DNA of 64,000 nucleotides, taken from contig NC_082683.1 of NCBI RefSeq assembly GCF_949987515.2, positions 103,651,918 to 103,715,917 on the forward strand, in the 5' to 3' direction. Within the stretch, counting starts at the first letter, position 1. Each line of letters starts with the position of its first letter. The translations under genes were made by a program, and so were the position numbers. Source of the stretch: Delphinus delphis (lineage: Eukaryota > Chordata > Mammalia > Artiodactyla > Delphinidae). Below, one piece after another: positions 53,846-64,000 of the stretch. Below the pieces are notes generated by a model. The model had not been told where the DNA came from. It did no database searches and saw only the letters and a list, made by a program, of their open reading frames with translations.

Positions 53846-54462
53846 AGCTCTATTTACAATAGCCCGGAGATGGAAACAACCTAAGTGCCCATCATCGGAT
53901 GAATGGATAAAGCAGATGTGGCACATATATACAATGGAATATTACTCAGCCATAAAAAGAAACGAAATTGAGTTATTTGTAATGAGGTGGATAGACCTAG
54001 AGTCTGTCATACAGAGTCAAGTAAGTCAGAAAGAAAAAGACAAATACCGTATGCTAACACATATATATGGAATTTAAGAAAAAAAAATGTCATGAAGAAC
54101 CTAGGGGTAAGGCAGGAATAAAGACGCAGACCTCCTAGAGAATGGACTTGAGGTTATGGGGAGGGGGAAGGGTATGCTGTGATAAAGTGAGAGAGTGGCA
54201 TGGACATATACACACTAACAAACGTAAGGTAGATAGCTAGTGGGAAGGAGCCGCATGGCACAGGGATATCGGCTCGGTGCTTTGTGACCGCCTGGAGGGG
54301 TGGGATAGGGAGGGTGGGAGGGAGGGAGACGCAAGAGGGAAGACATATGGGAACATATGTTTATGTATGAGTGATTCACTTTGTTATAAAGCAGAAACTA
54401 ACACACCATTGTAAAGCAATTATACCCCAATAAAGATGTTAAAAAAATAATAATAATAAAAA
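53846..54462 (+). mobile_element. L1 LINE, 5'-truncated, 617 bp
   Basis: It starts within the old ORF2 end (tatttacaatagcccggaga, gatgaatggataaagcagat) and continues through the 3' UTR (ggaggggtgggatagggagg, actttgttataaagcagaaa, ataccccaataaagatgtta) to an A/AAT tail. A perfect 17-bp duplication AAAATTACTGAAGTTCT lies at 53829-53845 and 54463-54479. The fit is exact, so both ends are certain. Confidence 0.97.
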
Positions 54463-54484
54463 AAAATTACTGAAGTTCTGGTGT

Positions 54485-54680
54485 AAAGATGCAGAGCTCT
54501 GAAGTGGTATCGAATTCTGCCTCTGTAGTTCCTCTGCTAAATGACCTTGGATCTATCTTTGTGACTCAGTTTTCTCATTTATAAAAATGGGGCTAATAAT
54601 AGAAACTTCCAAAGGTTGTGGGAAGTCTCTAATGATAAAATATATATATTGAAGCATTTTGTAAATTGTAAAGCTACATG
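54485..54680 (+). repeat. MIR SINE
   Basis: It shows gcagagctctgaagtggtat, tgctaaatgaccttggatct, tcagttttctcatttataaa and a gaagcattttgtaaattgta block in MIR order. Confidence 0.7.
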
Positions 54681-56689
54681 CAAAGGTAAAATATTAAGGC
54701 ATGCAAAGAAAAGATTACGATTCTCCTTAGAAAATTTTGCAAAAAATGGGTTAAAACAGGCGATTATTTCCGTAATTTTGAATCTGCATATGTCCTGAGG
54801 ATCTTCTTTGGACGGTTTAGCCTCTGAGCTTAGGCTGTTTGTTCGTCTTTTGTTTTTCAGGGTTCTTGGCTCATCCCAGCAATCTCGTACATGAGTCTAA
54901 TTCGGTTTTGCTCCATGCATCAGAGAGTTTTAAGACAGCTATTAAAACACCACATGGAAAAGCTTTGCAGGGAATTCTACTCCACAGAGAAGCCACAGAA
55001 ACCACTACACACCTTAACTATCTCCCCACCCCCCAGAGTTGGCTAAAATTACAGCTCCATTATGTTAGTACAATCCAGCCAATTTTATTGCTTGGAGCAA
55101 AATCTGAGGTCCAAAATGAACTTCAGAACATAAAAAGTAAGGCAAACCTCAAAAGGAAACAAGCTTCTTTGGGTTTTCAAACAAATATTACATATCAGAG
55201 GCATTCTTCTAACGGAGGAGACCAAGCAAAGCCAAGAGGAGTCCTGCTAATTGCTCCACGAATGTAAAGCTGGAACCAGGGACTCACCCCAAAGAAAGGA
55301 GATCTCTTTTCATCATCAGATATTAAAGGCTACAACCTTTCATCAACTCCCTCCTCAGACATGAGACCCCTTTGTGCCTTCCTCGAGTCCCTTCAGTGTT
55401 GAATTACTATCTTCCACGTTAAAAATTAAGATATATTTTCAGGACTCAATATGAGCTCATTAGTTATCCTAATTTAGCCCTTCCCTTTTTTTTTTCCCCA
55501 CCTTCCTTTGTCTAATTAAATGTCATTTTTTCCCTAAGCATTGTGACGTAGTCCATGAACTTGTATGGCTTTGGCACTACGGCTACACAAAGGAAACAAA
55601 ATAACCAACCAATGCTCTTTCTAATGAGCCATCCACGCCCCATAGCTGCTGCTTGGTTTGTTACATCTCACTTGTCATTTGTTCACTACAAAGCCACCGA
55701 TACAGTTTAATTTCTACATGCATCTTGAGTGAGTGCGGAACACCCAAGGATACTTCTGACTATCACAAGAATATAAGACTGTCTTGATTACAAGCACTCT
55801 ATCCTATTTGCCCCAAAATTCAATAAAATGTCTAAGAAATGCCAATATTTTGGTAACCAAATTTCATTCCCCATACGGTCTCTAATACTTGGAAGCAGAA
55901 CAAAAATTCTTTGTCTGACCACCTGCTCTGATTTTTAGGTCTAAAGCTGTGGTCTTCAAATTATGATGTGGGAAAGAAGGGACGATCCCAGGCAGTATCA
56001 GATCTTCTAGATACCTGAGTTTGTGTCACGTTAGTAGGGAACAGTGAGACTATTCAAGCACTCCCTGAGGGTGTCAGAAAAACTATGAGAGTGTACCTTG
56101 AGCAAGAAGCGTGGTAGAGAATCTGTGTTCTGCCTCAATTCAACAAAAAAAAGAGGCGGGGTTCAACTCAACCAGCATTTATTAAATTACTCTGGTTAAA
56201 TGTCTGAGATGTAACAAACTGTAAAGCATACCCCAAAATGACTAAGATAGGAGTTTGAAAGTGGGCAAACAGTGCTTATACATGGAAATAAGTTCCTTAA
56301 AAGGTCTTTCCCTTGTGCGAGCTACCTGGCCACTCAGTTGCTTTGACTGGCCTGTCAAAGGAGTTAGGGTGCGTTGCTCCCCAGATCTCGTTCTGTGCAC
56401 AGCAATCCTGACTTTTCCAGCTGCCCAGGACCCAAGAATTGTGCCAGGGATTGAAGAGGTGATGGAGATCTGCCTCTGAGTGAGGAAACTGGGGTAAAAC
56501 CTCCAAATCATCAAGTGAAGGGTTAAAGGTATTGATCGGTACCAATCGTTCCTAGTGGGAGGGCAGATTGGAGTGTGGGTGGTATCTGAGGCAGCTCCTG
56601 AGATCTTTTTCCTAGACTGCTTGTAATTTCCTTCCGATCTCCACTCAACTGTCCCTGTTGTAGGGAAGGGTTTCTAGGAGGTGGACAAG

Positions 56690-56820
56690 AAGGTGGGGTG
56701 AAGGAGAGCCAGGAGGGGAGGTGTCACTGAAGCCAGAAGAACAGTGGTGTATGTCGTCAAAGGCAACTAGAAGGTTACCACTGACCTTAGCAAAAGCAGT
56801 TGTACTTGAGTGAAACTGCT
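56690..56820 (-). mobile_element. L2 LINE fragment
   Basis: Antisense L2: gtgtcactgaagccagaaga, a gtcaaaggcaactagaaggt block and accttagcaaaagcagttgt. Confidence 0.55.
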
Positions 56821-57234
56821 TCCCACTCATTCCTTCCCTCCTGCAATCCTATATGCCCTCATAATTCACATATCTCCTTTATAATATGAACCTCACATGG
56901 TTTAAGGACCACATGACAATATATTCTAAGTTAATGATTATGATAAATTTCAAGCCCTAGACCTGGTTATGGTTATTAATTTTCCCTAACTACATAGGTA
57001 CATGGAGTCTATTTATTGGTTACATCAGGGCAGTAATTCATTATAATTATTCCTTTCCTATTGATTCCCTAATATAGTCCTTACAATAGCTCTTTCAATG
57101 TTATAATGAAAAGACCACTGGATTTAGTATCAGAAAACCTGATCATTAGTCCTGATTCCAACCACGTGGTCTTGGAAAAACACTCACGTACTCAGAACCT
57201 GGACCTTAACAAAATAATACTTACAGTAGGGAGT

Positions 57235-57430
57235 CATTCATTCATTCAATAAATATTTACTGAGGAGTTACTATGTGTCAAACATTGAAATGGGCATTAG
57301 GAATAGAATGCATAGGCATAAGGCATAATTACTACCCTTAAATAGCATCAGCCTGGGGAAGAAAAATCCACAAATAACAGAGAAAAGGGATTATAGTTAA
57401 AAGTATTCCATAAGAAAGTGCTGTATAAAG
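57235..57430. repeat. Possible L2-related fragment
   Basis: It begins with a (ATTC)-type run and aataaatatttactgaggag, then ttactatgtgtcaaacattg, like a common L2/L1M-associated block. The class is uncertain. Confidence 0.4.
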
Positions 57431-58159
57431 TATCCATTTCTTTTGTTATACTGTTTATCCTAATTTATTCACTAATAACTTTTGCTATATGGGTACCTAT
57501 GCTACACTGGAAATGAAGGATACAAAGATTAATAAGACAAGGGAAATTAAAGGAAATGAACTAAATCTGTATTTCTCAGCATGGTTAGACTTTAAAACAT
57601 AATGATGAATTTTAAAAAAAGATAAATTGCAGAACTGGTAAGTACAATATGGAACCATTTGTATAAATTAAAAAAATCATAAACAATATTACATAATATT
57701 CGTGGATATAGATAAATAGATACATAGATAGGCTCAGAGGATATGCATTCATGACAGTGTGTGCTCCTAGGAAGGGAGAGAAAGGAATGGAACAGGGGCT
57801 GGGGGTAAGGACAAAGTGTTCTTCCATTTTTTTCCCAGTGTTTATTTTAAAAAAAAGAGAAACTAGCAATTGTCCCGATGGTACAAATGTCCTTGTTATA
57901 TTACCCTTTGTGCTTTCCTGCATTAAAAAAGAAGGAAGTCTTTGCTCTCAAAAAACCCACATTCTAGTAAGGGAGGCAGATATGTGCACAGTCATAACGT
58001 AAAATGATACGGGTTTTACTGTTGACCGCATCTCTCCCTGCGTCTTATGTCCCTGCCTCACGGGCAGATGCTGATTGAAGAAAGAGTGGAAGGAATTCTT
58101 TGCCTATGTCTCTTGTTTGTCAACCTTCTATCTACACAGTGGCCACACCTCCACCTCCT

Positions 58160-59580
58160 CAGAAGAGCAAAGCTCTCTTGTTTAGGTTTCTTCCCCTTTT
58201 CACATTCTCTTCTCAGTACGTCCTTCACTAGTCTGAAGAACTTGCTCCTTTTTCTCGGGCTGAGGGAAAGATTCTGATCCTTTCTCTTTTGTACTAGAGC
58301 AAATGACCCACTTTCCTTTGACCTGCTTTTCCAGATTGTTCCGTCAATCCTATCTCTCCCCCTCCAGTTTTCAATCCCTTCCTGCCCTCTCCTCTCTATC
58401 CCATTTCACAAAAGCATAGCTATCTTCACCTAATCCCAGTCTCCCCGCTAACCATTTTCCATAGGATCTTCTTTTCTTCATAGTCAAACTCCCCAAACAT
58501 GGGACCTAGCGCTTGAGGCCCTGGATCCTGATAAGCCACAGTATTGCTCCCACCTCCCTCCCTCACCTCCACCACCATTCACTCTATTGAAACTGCATCC
58601 TTTAGGATCACTAATTGTGTCCTCATCACCGAATATGGTTGCCTTGCTCTGTTCTCCCTAGATCTCCATAGGTGGGGACTTCAAACGCCATTTCGTGCCC
58701 TTCTCCCTGGACGGATGTCCATGACACAACACTGTTCTCATTCTGTCTTTATTCCTGTGGCTGTTTCTTCTCTGACCATCAGGCTCTTTCCTTTGTTTCT
58801 ACCTCATAAATGAGGACCTTTAAATATTCCATAGAATTCTATGCTCAACCTTCTGTTCTTCTCCTGGCACATTCTCTCTATTGGATATTCTAGGTCCTCC
58901 CACAGCATCCACCCCACTTCTCTACTACAATCCCTAAGTCGATGCCTCCAACCATGGACTGTGAGTTATAGTCTATGGACTTCCTGATGAATTTCTACTT
59001 TGATGTTCTACCATCATCTCATACTCAGAATGTCTGAAAGCTGAGTTCGTTACCTCTCTGTATACCCTAAAAACAAAACAAACAAAATCCTATCACAAAC
59101 AGTAAAAATCATCCAAGTTCATTTAACTGAATTGGTCAGTTTCTGAGACTTTCCATTTTTCCCAGTCATCATGCTTCAAATCCTCCCTCATTCTCCTTTT
59201 GTATATGCAATCGCAGTTACTTTCTTTCTAGAATTTCTTGGATCTGTCATTTCCTTTTTATTTTCATGGTGATTCGGCTAGTTCAACCTATAACCACCTC
59301 AAACCTAGACCACTGAAAATACCTTCTACGGGGTCTATTCGAGCCTCCAGCTTCTTCCATCTCTAACCTATTAATTTTTTCTAAGAATCAGTTTAATCAT
59401 TTCATGCTTCCCTCACAGAAAGTATTTTAATTGTCTAACTCTTAGACTCTAATGGGATAAGTCCAAACTCTATCTTACTAGAATTCAAAATCCTTTACAT
59501 TCTCTTCCCCACATATTTTAAACACCATATCTCCCACTATTTCTAAACTCTCACAGCTCTCAAATTGTTCTATGTAAGTT
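58160..59580 (+). mobile_element. L2 LINE, about 1.4 kb of decayed ORF2
   Basis: This is the longest L2 remnant on the plus strand. A broken frame around 58544-58813 contains HSIETA and a LDLHR block, where L2 reverse transcriptase has HSTETA and LLDLSAAFD. Later blocks (ctgagttcgttacctctctg, gacttcctgatgaatttcta, ctaatgggataagtccaaac, cctttacattctcttcccca) follow L2 order. There are many stops and it is inactive. Part of it may be two L2 copies end to end. Confidence 0.65.
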
Positions 59581-59584
59581 CTTG

Positions 59585-59700
59585 AGCCTTAATTTTGCCA
59601 TGTAAATGGGAATAATATTTTTAGAGCTGTTGTGAGGATGAACCATGACAGTGTGTGTAAGGCACCTAATCCAGTGCCTAGTGAGTGGTTAATTATGTAT
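59585..59700 (+). repeat. MIR 3' fragment
   Basis: It shows catgtaaatgggaataatat, gagctgttgtgaggatgaac and aaggcacctaatccagtgcc. Confidence 0.6.
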
Positions 59701-59924
59701 CACAAATATGTCATGTGTTTTCTCAGCTCTCTGTTTGCTCAGCATGGTCCTTTTATACAGAATTCCTTGCTTCCAGGTGAAATTCCTGCTTCACCTGTGG
59801 CTCTTTCCCTAAACATCTCAGCCCAGCAGTGACCACTGTGTCCTCTGCTTGCAAACTCATTATCAGTACTATACTAGTAACATAGTACTTACATTGAGGT
59901 CATGATATTAGTGTGGGTCTTCAG

Positions 59925-60105
59925 CTGTAGCGTGCATGAGAATCATGTTTGTTAAAGTACAAATCGAAGTACAAACTATGCTCCACCCTGAGTTTCTGAT
60001 TCAGTAAGTCTACGGTGGGGCCTGGGAATTTGCATTTCTTATAAGTTCCCAGGCGATGCTGTTGCTTCTGGTCCAGGGATTACACTTTTAGAATCACTGG
60101 TGTCT
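59925..60105. mobile_element. hAT-Charlie-type nonautonomous element
   Basis: It shows cgtgcatgagaatcatgttt, tgagtttctgattcagtaag, tggggcctgggaatttgcat, aagttcccaggcgatgctgt and ttttagaatcactgg, the order of MER20/MER58-like relics. The subfamily is not certain. Confidence 0.7.
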
Positions 60106-60155
60106 ATGTTTTCTCTGATTAGCTCTATGTCTGTGTTTTCTCTGATTAGCTCTAG
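60102..60155. repeat. Tandem duplication, two 27-bp units
   Basis: A 27-bp unit containing GTTTTCTCTGATTAGCTCTA occurs at 60102-60128 and 60129-60155, with two differences. It adjoins the end of the hAT relic. Confidence 0.93.
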
Positions 60156-61864
60156 GTGGCAGGAATGCTGTATTGTTCCTTTTTCCATTGACCCATCCTC
60201 CCCTTTCTATACATCCCAGGTAGTACACAGGGCAGTAGTTTAATACAAAAGGAACAAATGTTTTTCAGCTGAATTTAATCACTTACTGAAGCTATGGTCA
60301 AACTCCATATTTACTAGCTGGTTGTACTCAGTCTTAAACCATTTCCAATATTTAAAAATCTACTGAAGGAGAATGTCTTAGTGATGTCAGGTAAAGAACA
60401 TATTATTTGTATATAAAAACCACATTAGATATAGATATAGCCTCAAGCTTCAATTCTTCGTTAGTAGAGAAGTATATGGACTCTAGGAATTTAATAAAGG
60501 AAATTATTTCTATTTTCCTTTGGAATGCATTTTTAAAGTTATACTTTGGGATGTGCCCATCTTACATTCTGGAAATTCAGAATGCTTTAAATAATTCCCC
60601 TATGAAAGTATGTTTCTGTGTCAAGGACCACTCTCTGCCTCCTCTGAAGCCTAGAGATGGACTGGCAGTGAGGGGGATTAGAAGGAAGGTGTCCATACCA
60701 AAACAGGACAGACGAAGAAAAATAGGGAGAACTTTCAGAAGACATTAAAAGGGTAATTTTGTCCCCAAATCTGGGGAAGATAATGGTAGGCAACTTAGTA
60801 ATTGCTATTCTCCCCCTGGCTCACCCATGACTCAACTGCTACTGGGCTAAAGATACATTACAGAAGGAAGCTCCAGCTCCACAGCTGACCATGTTTAGGG
60901 CTTGGAATTGACCAGTGGGGTACGTCTACTATAGACTTACATAAGGAAGCTCTAGGAAGGCATCCATCTTTCCTAGTTTGATTTTATTTTAATCCCACTT
61001 TCTCCAGCCCAAACTGAACAATTCAAGGTGAACAATCTTTCCTACTTAATTCATTTGAAACATTTAAATACAGTTCTTTTGTTTCAAGGTGCTTGTTCGT
61101 TTGACCGAAAATTTTCATTGACCAAACTAAGTTGGATAATTTTAAAGACTTTTTCTAGCAGCTAAAATTCAAAGTAGAAAGGAAACTTTCAACCTCCTCG
61201 ATTTTGGAGGAACACTGGCTTCTATAAAATAAGACTAATTAGAGACGCTGATGAGGTCAACATGGAGACAAAGCTAAAGAAAAAATGCTGCCAAGGAGGC
61301 TGAGAACAAACTTCCAGTGAAGCCACCAAGAGGCTCTTTGTGTGGTATACGCTGTGTAAGATGAGAGAATTTCCTCAGCTGCTTTGAAGACAGTACTGAT
61401 GAGGGTATAGCCAGAGGTCCAGTTCCCATACGGACTTCACGTGACCCCAAATTCTGCTCCACACGACCAAAATCTTTGGCCTCTAGACATGATTGCTCTT
61501 AATTACTGAACACAAGAGGGACTAAGCAAAAACCTTTCTTCAGAAAAACAGATCATCATTGCTTTAAATATGTTTTAAAGTGTATACCCTTCTGAGCAAA
61601 AGTGACATCTTCATCACAAAGAATAAAGTAACACATTCACAGTTATTTCCATCTCAAAGGTTGAAAATATGGTCCTAATAAATCATTTTTCCACAAACAT
61701 TTTCCTAGGTTGGTGCTAAATTTCTAAGATATGCATGACAAGTTAAACAATAAACATTCTCTAATGCTTCACCTTTATGATTACAGTAACAACTGTGAAT
61801 AATGAAACGCTTTCTATCCTTGCTCAGCCATCTAAATACTTGATGTGAAGACAGAGGTAGCTGA

Positions 61865-61888
61865 CATAATGGAAAAGAATATGAGAAA

Positions 61889-61929
<41 letters not shown>

Positions 61930-62008
61930 AAACGGAGTCACTTTGCTGTATAGCAGTAATTAACACAACATTGTAAATCAACTATACTTCAATAAAAAAT
62001 TCAAAAAA
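61865..62008 (+). mobile_element. L1 LINE 3' end containing a (GT)n microsatellite
   Basis: It shows cataatggaaaagaatatga, then about 18 GT units (61889-61927), then aacggagtcactttgctgta, aattaacacaacattgtaaa and cttcaataaaaaattc. The flanking duplication starts AAGACAGAGG at 61848-61864 and 62009-62025, 17 bp with two transitions. The microsatellite replaces the ATGTATATAT-like stretch seen at the same place in other copies here. Confidence 0.93.
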
Positions 62009-62559
62009 AAGACAGAGGCAGTTGAAGTCAATATTCCTAACCTTTAACTAGTTTAACCAAAACTCAACTATTAAATACGTATATGGAGTCATAGACAGTT
62101 TTAGAGATCCCATGATTTTTCATTGGTGCTTATATAATTTGGGGGATTTCCTCTCCATTTCTATTCAATATATCCTGCCTGAGTAACTGTTACGCTGTCT
62201 GTACCACCCAAGGCCAACACACTATAGTCATATTTAGCAAAAACACAATAAGAACAACACAAAGAATCATGATCGTGAGGGGTGAGGACAAGAGGAAGCC
62301 AGGAAACAATTTATTTAATTTTAGAAAGCATTTCACAAGTTTACATACCAAAAACATTGAGTTACCATGGAAGTAGAGGAAATGTTTTGTCACAGAGAAC
62401 TGGCTAAAAAACAAAGGCGAAGTTAAGCAGACATCTCTCTGGATGGAGAAGTGTTAACAGCAGGGAGCCCTGGGAACCTTCCTCGTATATGTCTTATTCA
62501 ACTGCCTTTATACAAAATACGTAAATAGTTACAGTGAAACACAAACTTTCAGAATTTAA

Positions 62560-62710
62560 TGTTAGGTGATTTCTTCCATTGCCATTTAGTCCAATTCCTT
62601 CATTTTGCAGATGGGGGTAAAAAATCTATGACATGGAGACTTGGTCAAGGTGACACAGCTAGCAAGAAGCACGTCCCGATTCCTAGACAATGGGCCTTCC
62701 TCTGCCACCC
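62560..62710 (-). repeat. MIR-like fragment
   Basis: Antisense MIR/MIR3 pattern: ccttcattttgcagatgggg, gagacttggtcaaggtgaca and cacagctagcaagaagcac. Confidence 0.55.
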
Positions 62711-62902
62711 TGCCTTGGCTTCACCGGCAGATGTTGTGACAATGACATTGTGCCAAGGGGACAATTAAACACTGCAGGGAGATTTCACAAAGCCTTCTGA
62801 GTTGAGCAAGCATGTGTGTCAGATGAGATTCAGTGTGGAAAATATAAGTAAATGCATTGAAGAAAACATAATCTAAACTCCAGTCAGAAGTTTAGAGGCT
62901 TT

Positions 62903-63552
62903 ATATGACCCAGCAATCCCACTCCTGGGCATATATCCGGAGAAAACTCTAATTTGAAAAGACATGTGCACCCCAATGTTCATTGCAGCACTATTTACAA
63001 TAGCCAAGACATGGAAGCCATCTAAATGTCCATTGACAGAATAATGGATAAAGAAGATGTGGCATATATATATAGAGAGAGAGAATACTACTATATTAGT
63101 AGAATACTACTCAGCCATAAAAAGAATGAAATAATGCCATTTGCAGCAACATGGATGGACCTAGGGATTATCATATTAAGTGAAGTAAGTCAGAGAAAGA
63201 CAAATACCGTATGATATTACTTGTATGTAGAATCTAAAATATGATGCAAATGAACTTACTTACAAAACAGAAACAGACTCACAGACATAGAAAACAAACT
63301 TGTGCTTACCAAAGGGGAAAAGGGGTGGAGGAGGGATAATTTAGGAGTTTGGAGTTAGCAGATACACACTACTATATATAAAATAAACAACAAGGTCCTA
63401 CTACACAGCATGGGGAACTATATTCAATATCCTGTAGTGAACCATAATGGAAAAGAATATGAAAAAGAATATAGATATATAACTGAATCACTGTGCTGTA
63501 CACCAGAAACTAACACAACATTGTAAATCAACTATGCTTCAATTAAAACAAA
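62903..63552 (+). mobile_element. L1 LINE, 5'-truncated, 650 bp
   Basis: It starts in the C-terminal part of ORF2: the first codons read YDPAIPLLGIYP, then stops appear (after about 19 codons and again later), so it is dead. The 3' UTR runs gttcattgcagcactattta to ctatgcttcaattaaaac. A duplication AGAAGTTTAGAGGCTTT lies at 62886-62902, matched with one change at 63553-63569. Near 63075-63110 the copy has gained a short duplication (gaatactact twice) with CTACTATATTAGTAG between. Confidence 0.96.
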
Positions 63553-63918
63553 AGAAGTTTAGAAGCTTTTATGATCAGTTACAGGAAAGGTGCCTGTATT
63601 AATGCTTCCCCATAACCAACAGCTTAATGTGCTGCAGTTCCATTGAAATGCCTTGGCTCACCAGATGTAGAAAAAAGTGGGAACAAAATAGAAAACCTTG
63701 CCCTACAACTGTACAAAACCAGAGGGCCTAAGTACTTGGAAAGTTGTGTTGAGTTTTGGGCATAAAACCTAAAAAGAGATTGAATAGCTGGAAAGAGTCA
63801 CAAAATGGCAAATAAACTGGTTATAGGAAAAGAGGGACTTCAATGGGAGGACTGACTGAAAGAAATTTAGGAGAGAGAGGGGAAACTATTACTATACAGT
63901 AATATAGTACTGAGTACA

Positions 63919-64000
63919 GCCACAACTACTGAGCCCACGCGCCACAACTACTGAAGCCTGCACACCTAGAGCCCGTGCTCCGCAACAAGAGCAGCCACCA
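63919..64000 (+). mobile_element. CHR-type SINE, cut by the window end
   Basis: It shows ccacaactactgagcccacg, ctgaagcctgcacacctaga and gcccgtgctccgcaacaaga, from the middle and 3' part of a long-form CHR SINE. The tRNA-like 5' part is missing, so it is either 5'-truncated or rearranged. The rest lies outside. Confidence 0.85.

Noticed and set aside
54839..55267. 142-codon plus frame after an acceptor-like tttttgtttttcag
   Set aside because: It starts with TTG, has no upstream ATG exon in sight, is antisense to SPAG17 and shows no recognisable domain. The length is within chance.
58160..59580. Considered as a decayed cellular gene because of several Ser/Phe-rich plus frames
   Set aside because: The block order and the HSIETA stretch fit an L2 LINE ORF2 remnant.

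Overview
The window is vertebrate, specifically mammalian, nuclear DNA. Coding sequence is sparse and split by GT-AG introns, and most of the rest is mammalian interspersed repeat (MIR, L2, CR1/L3, L1, hAT-Charlie). The young SINEs are the CHR type, derived from tRNA and beginning with the motif GGCTTCCCTGGTGG. They occur in both orientations and several have intact target-site duplications. This SINE type, the artiodactyl-type L1 3' ends and the absence of BovB/ART2 ruminant repeats point to a cetacean (probably a toothed whale) or a close relative. The species cannot be fixed from the sequence alone.

The only gene I can support is SPAG17 (sperm-associated antigen 17, the PF6 orthologue of the ciliary central-pair C1a projection), on the minus strand. 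Five consecutive coding exons are present, probably exons 2 to 6 of about 49. Read in gene order they lie at 45773-45633, 45027-44944, 16636-16505, 3379-3193 and 1623-1429. All splice sites are GT-AG, the frame is continuous across every junction, and there are no internal stops. The first coding exon, expected above 45773, was not found, so intron 1 should exceed 18 kb. The later exons lie below position 1.

The introns measure about 18.2 kb or more (45774 to the window end), 605 bp, 28.3 kb, 13.1 kb and 1.57 kb, plus 1.4 kb of the next one. They hold seven CHR-type SINEs (one cut by the window end), eight younger L1 3' ends, several decayed L2 and CR1/L3 fragments, MIRs, hAT relics and microsatellites. 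All eight younger L1 ends lie on the plus strand, antisense to SPAG17, while the SINEs are mixed. Nested insertions (L1 in L2, MER5A in MIR, SINE next to L1, a small retrocopy in L1M) give a readable order of events.

The less ordinary items are an 18-bp inverted repeat around a TA tract made partly from L1 sequence, a 218-bp tailed insert of unknown origin with long target-site duplications, three short minisatellites, two ATG-started open frames of 180 and 191 codons on the SPAG17 sense strand inside intron 3, and a long repeat-poor block in the same intron that may be regulatory. I see no sign of a novel multi-gene system, and no bacterial, viral or CRISPR feature.
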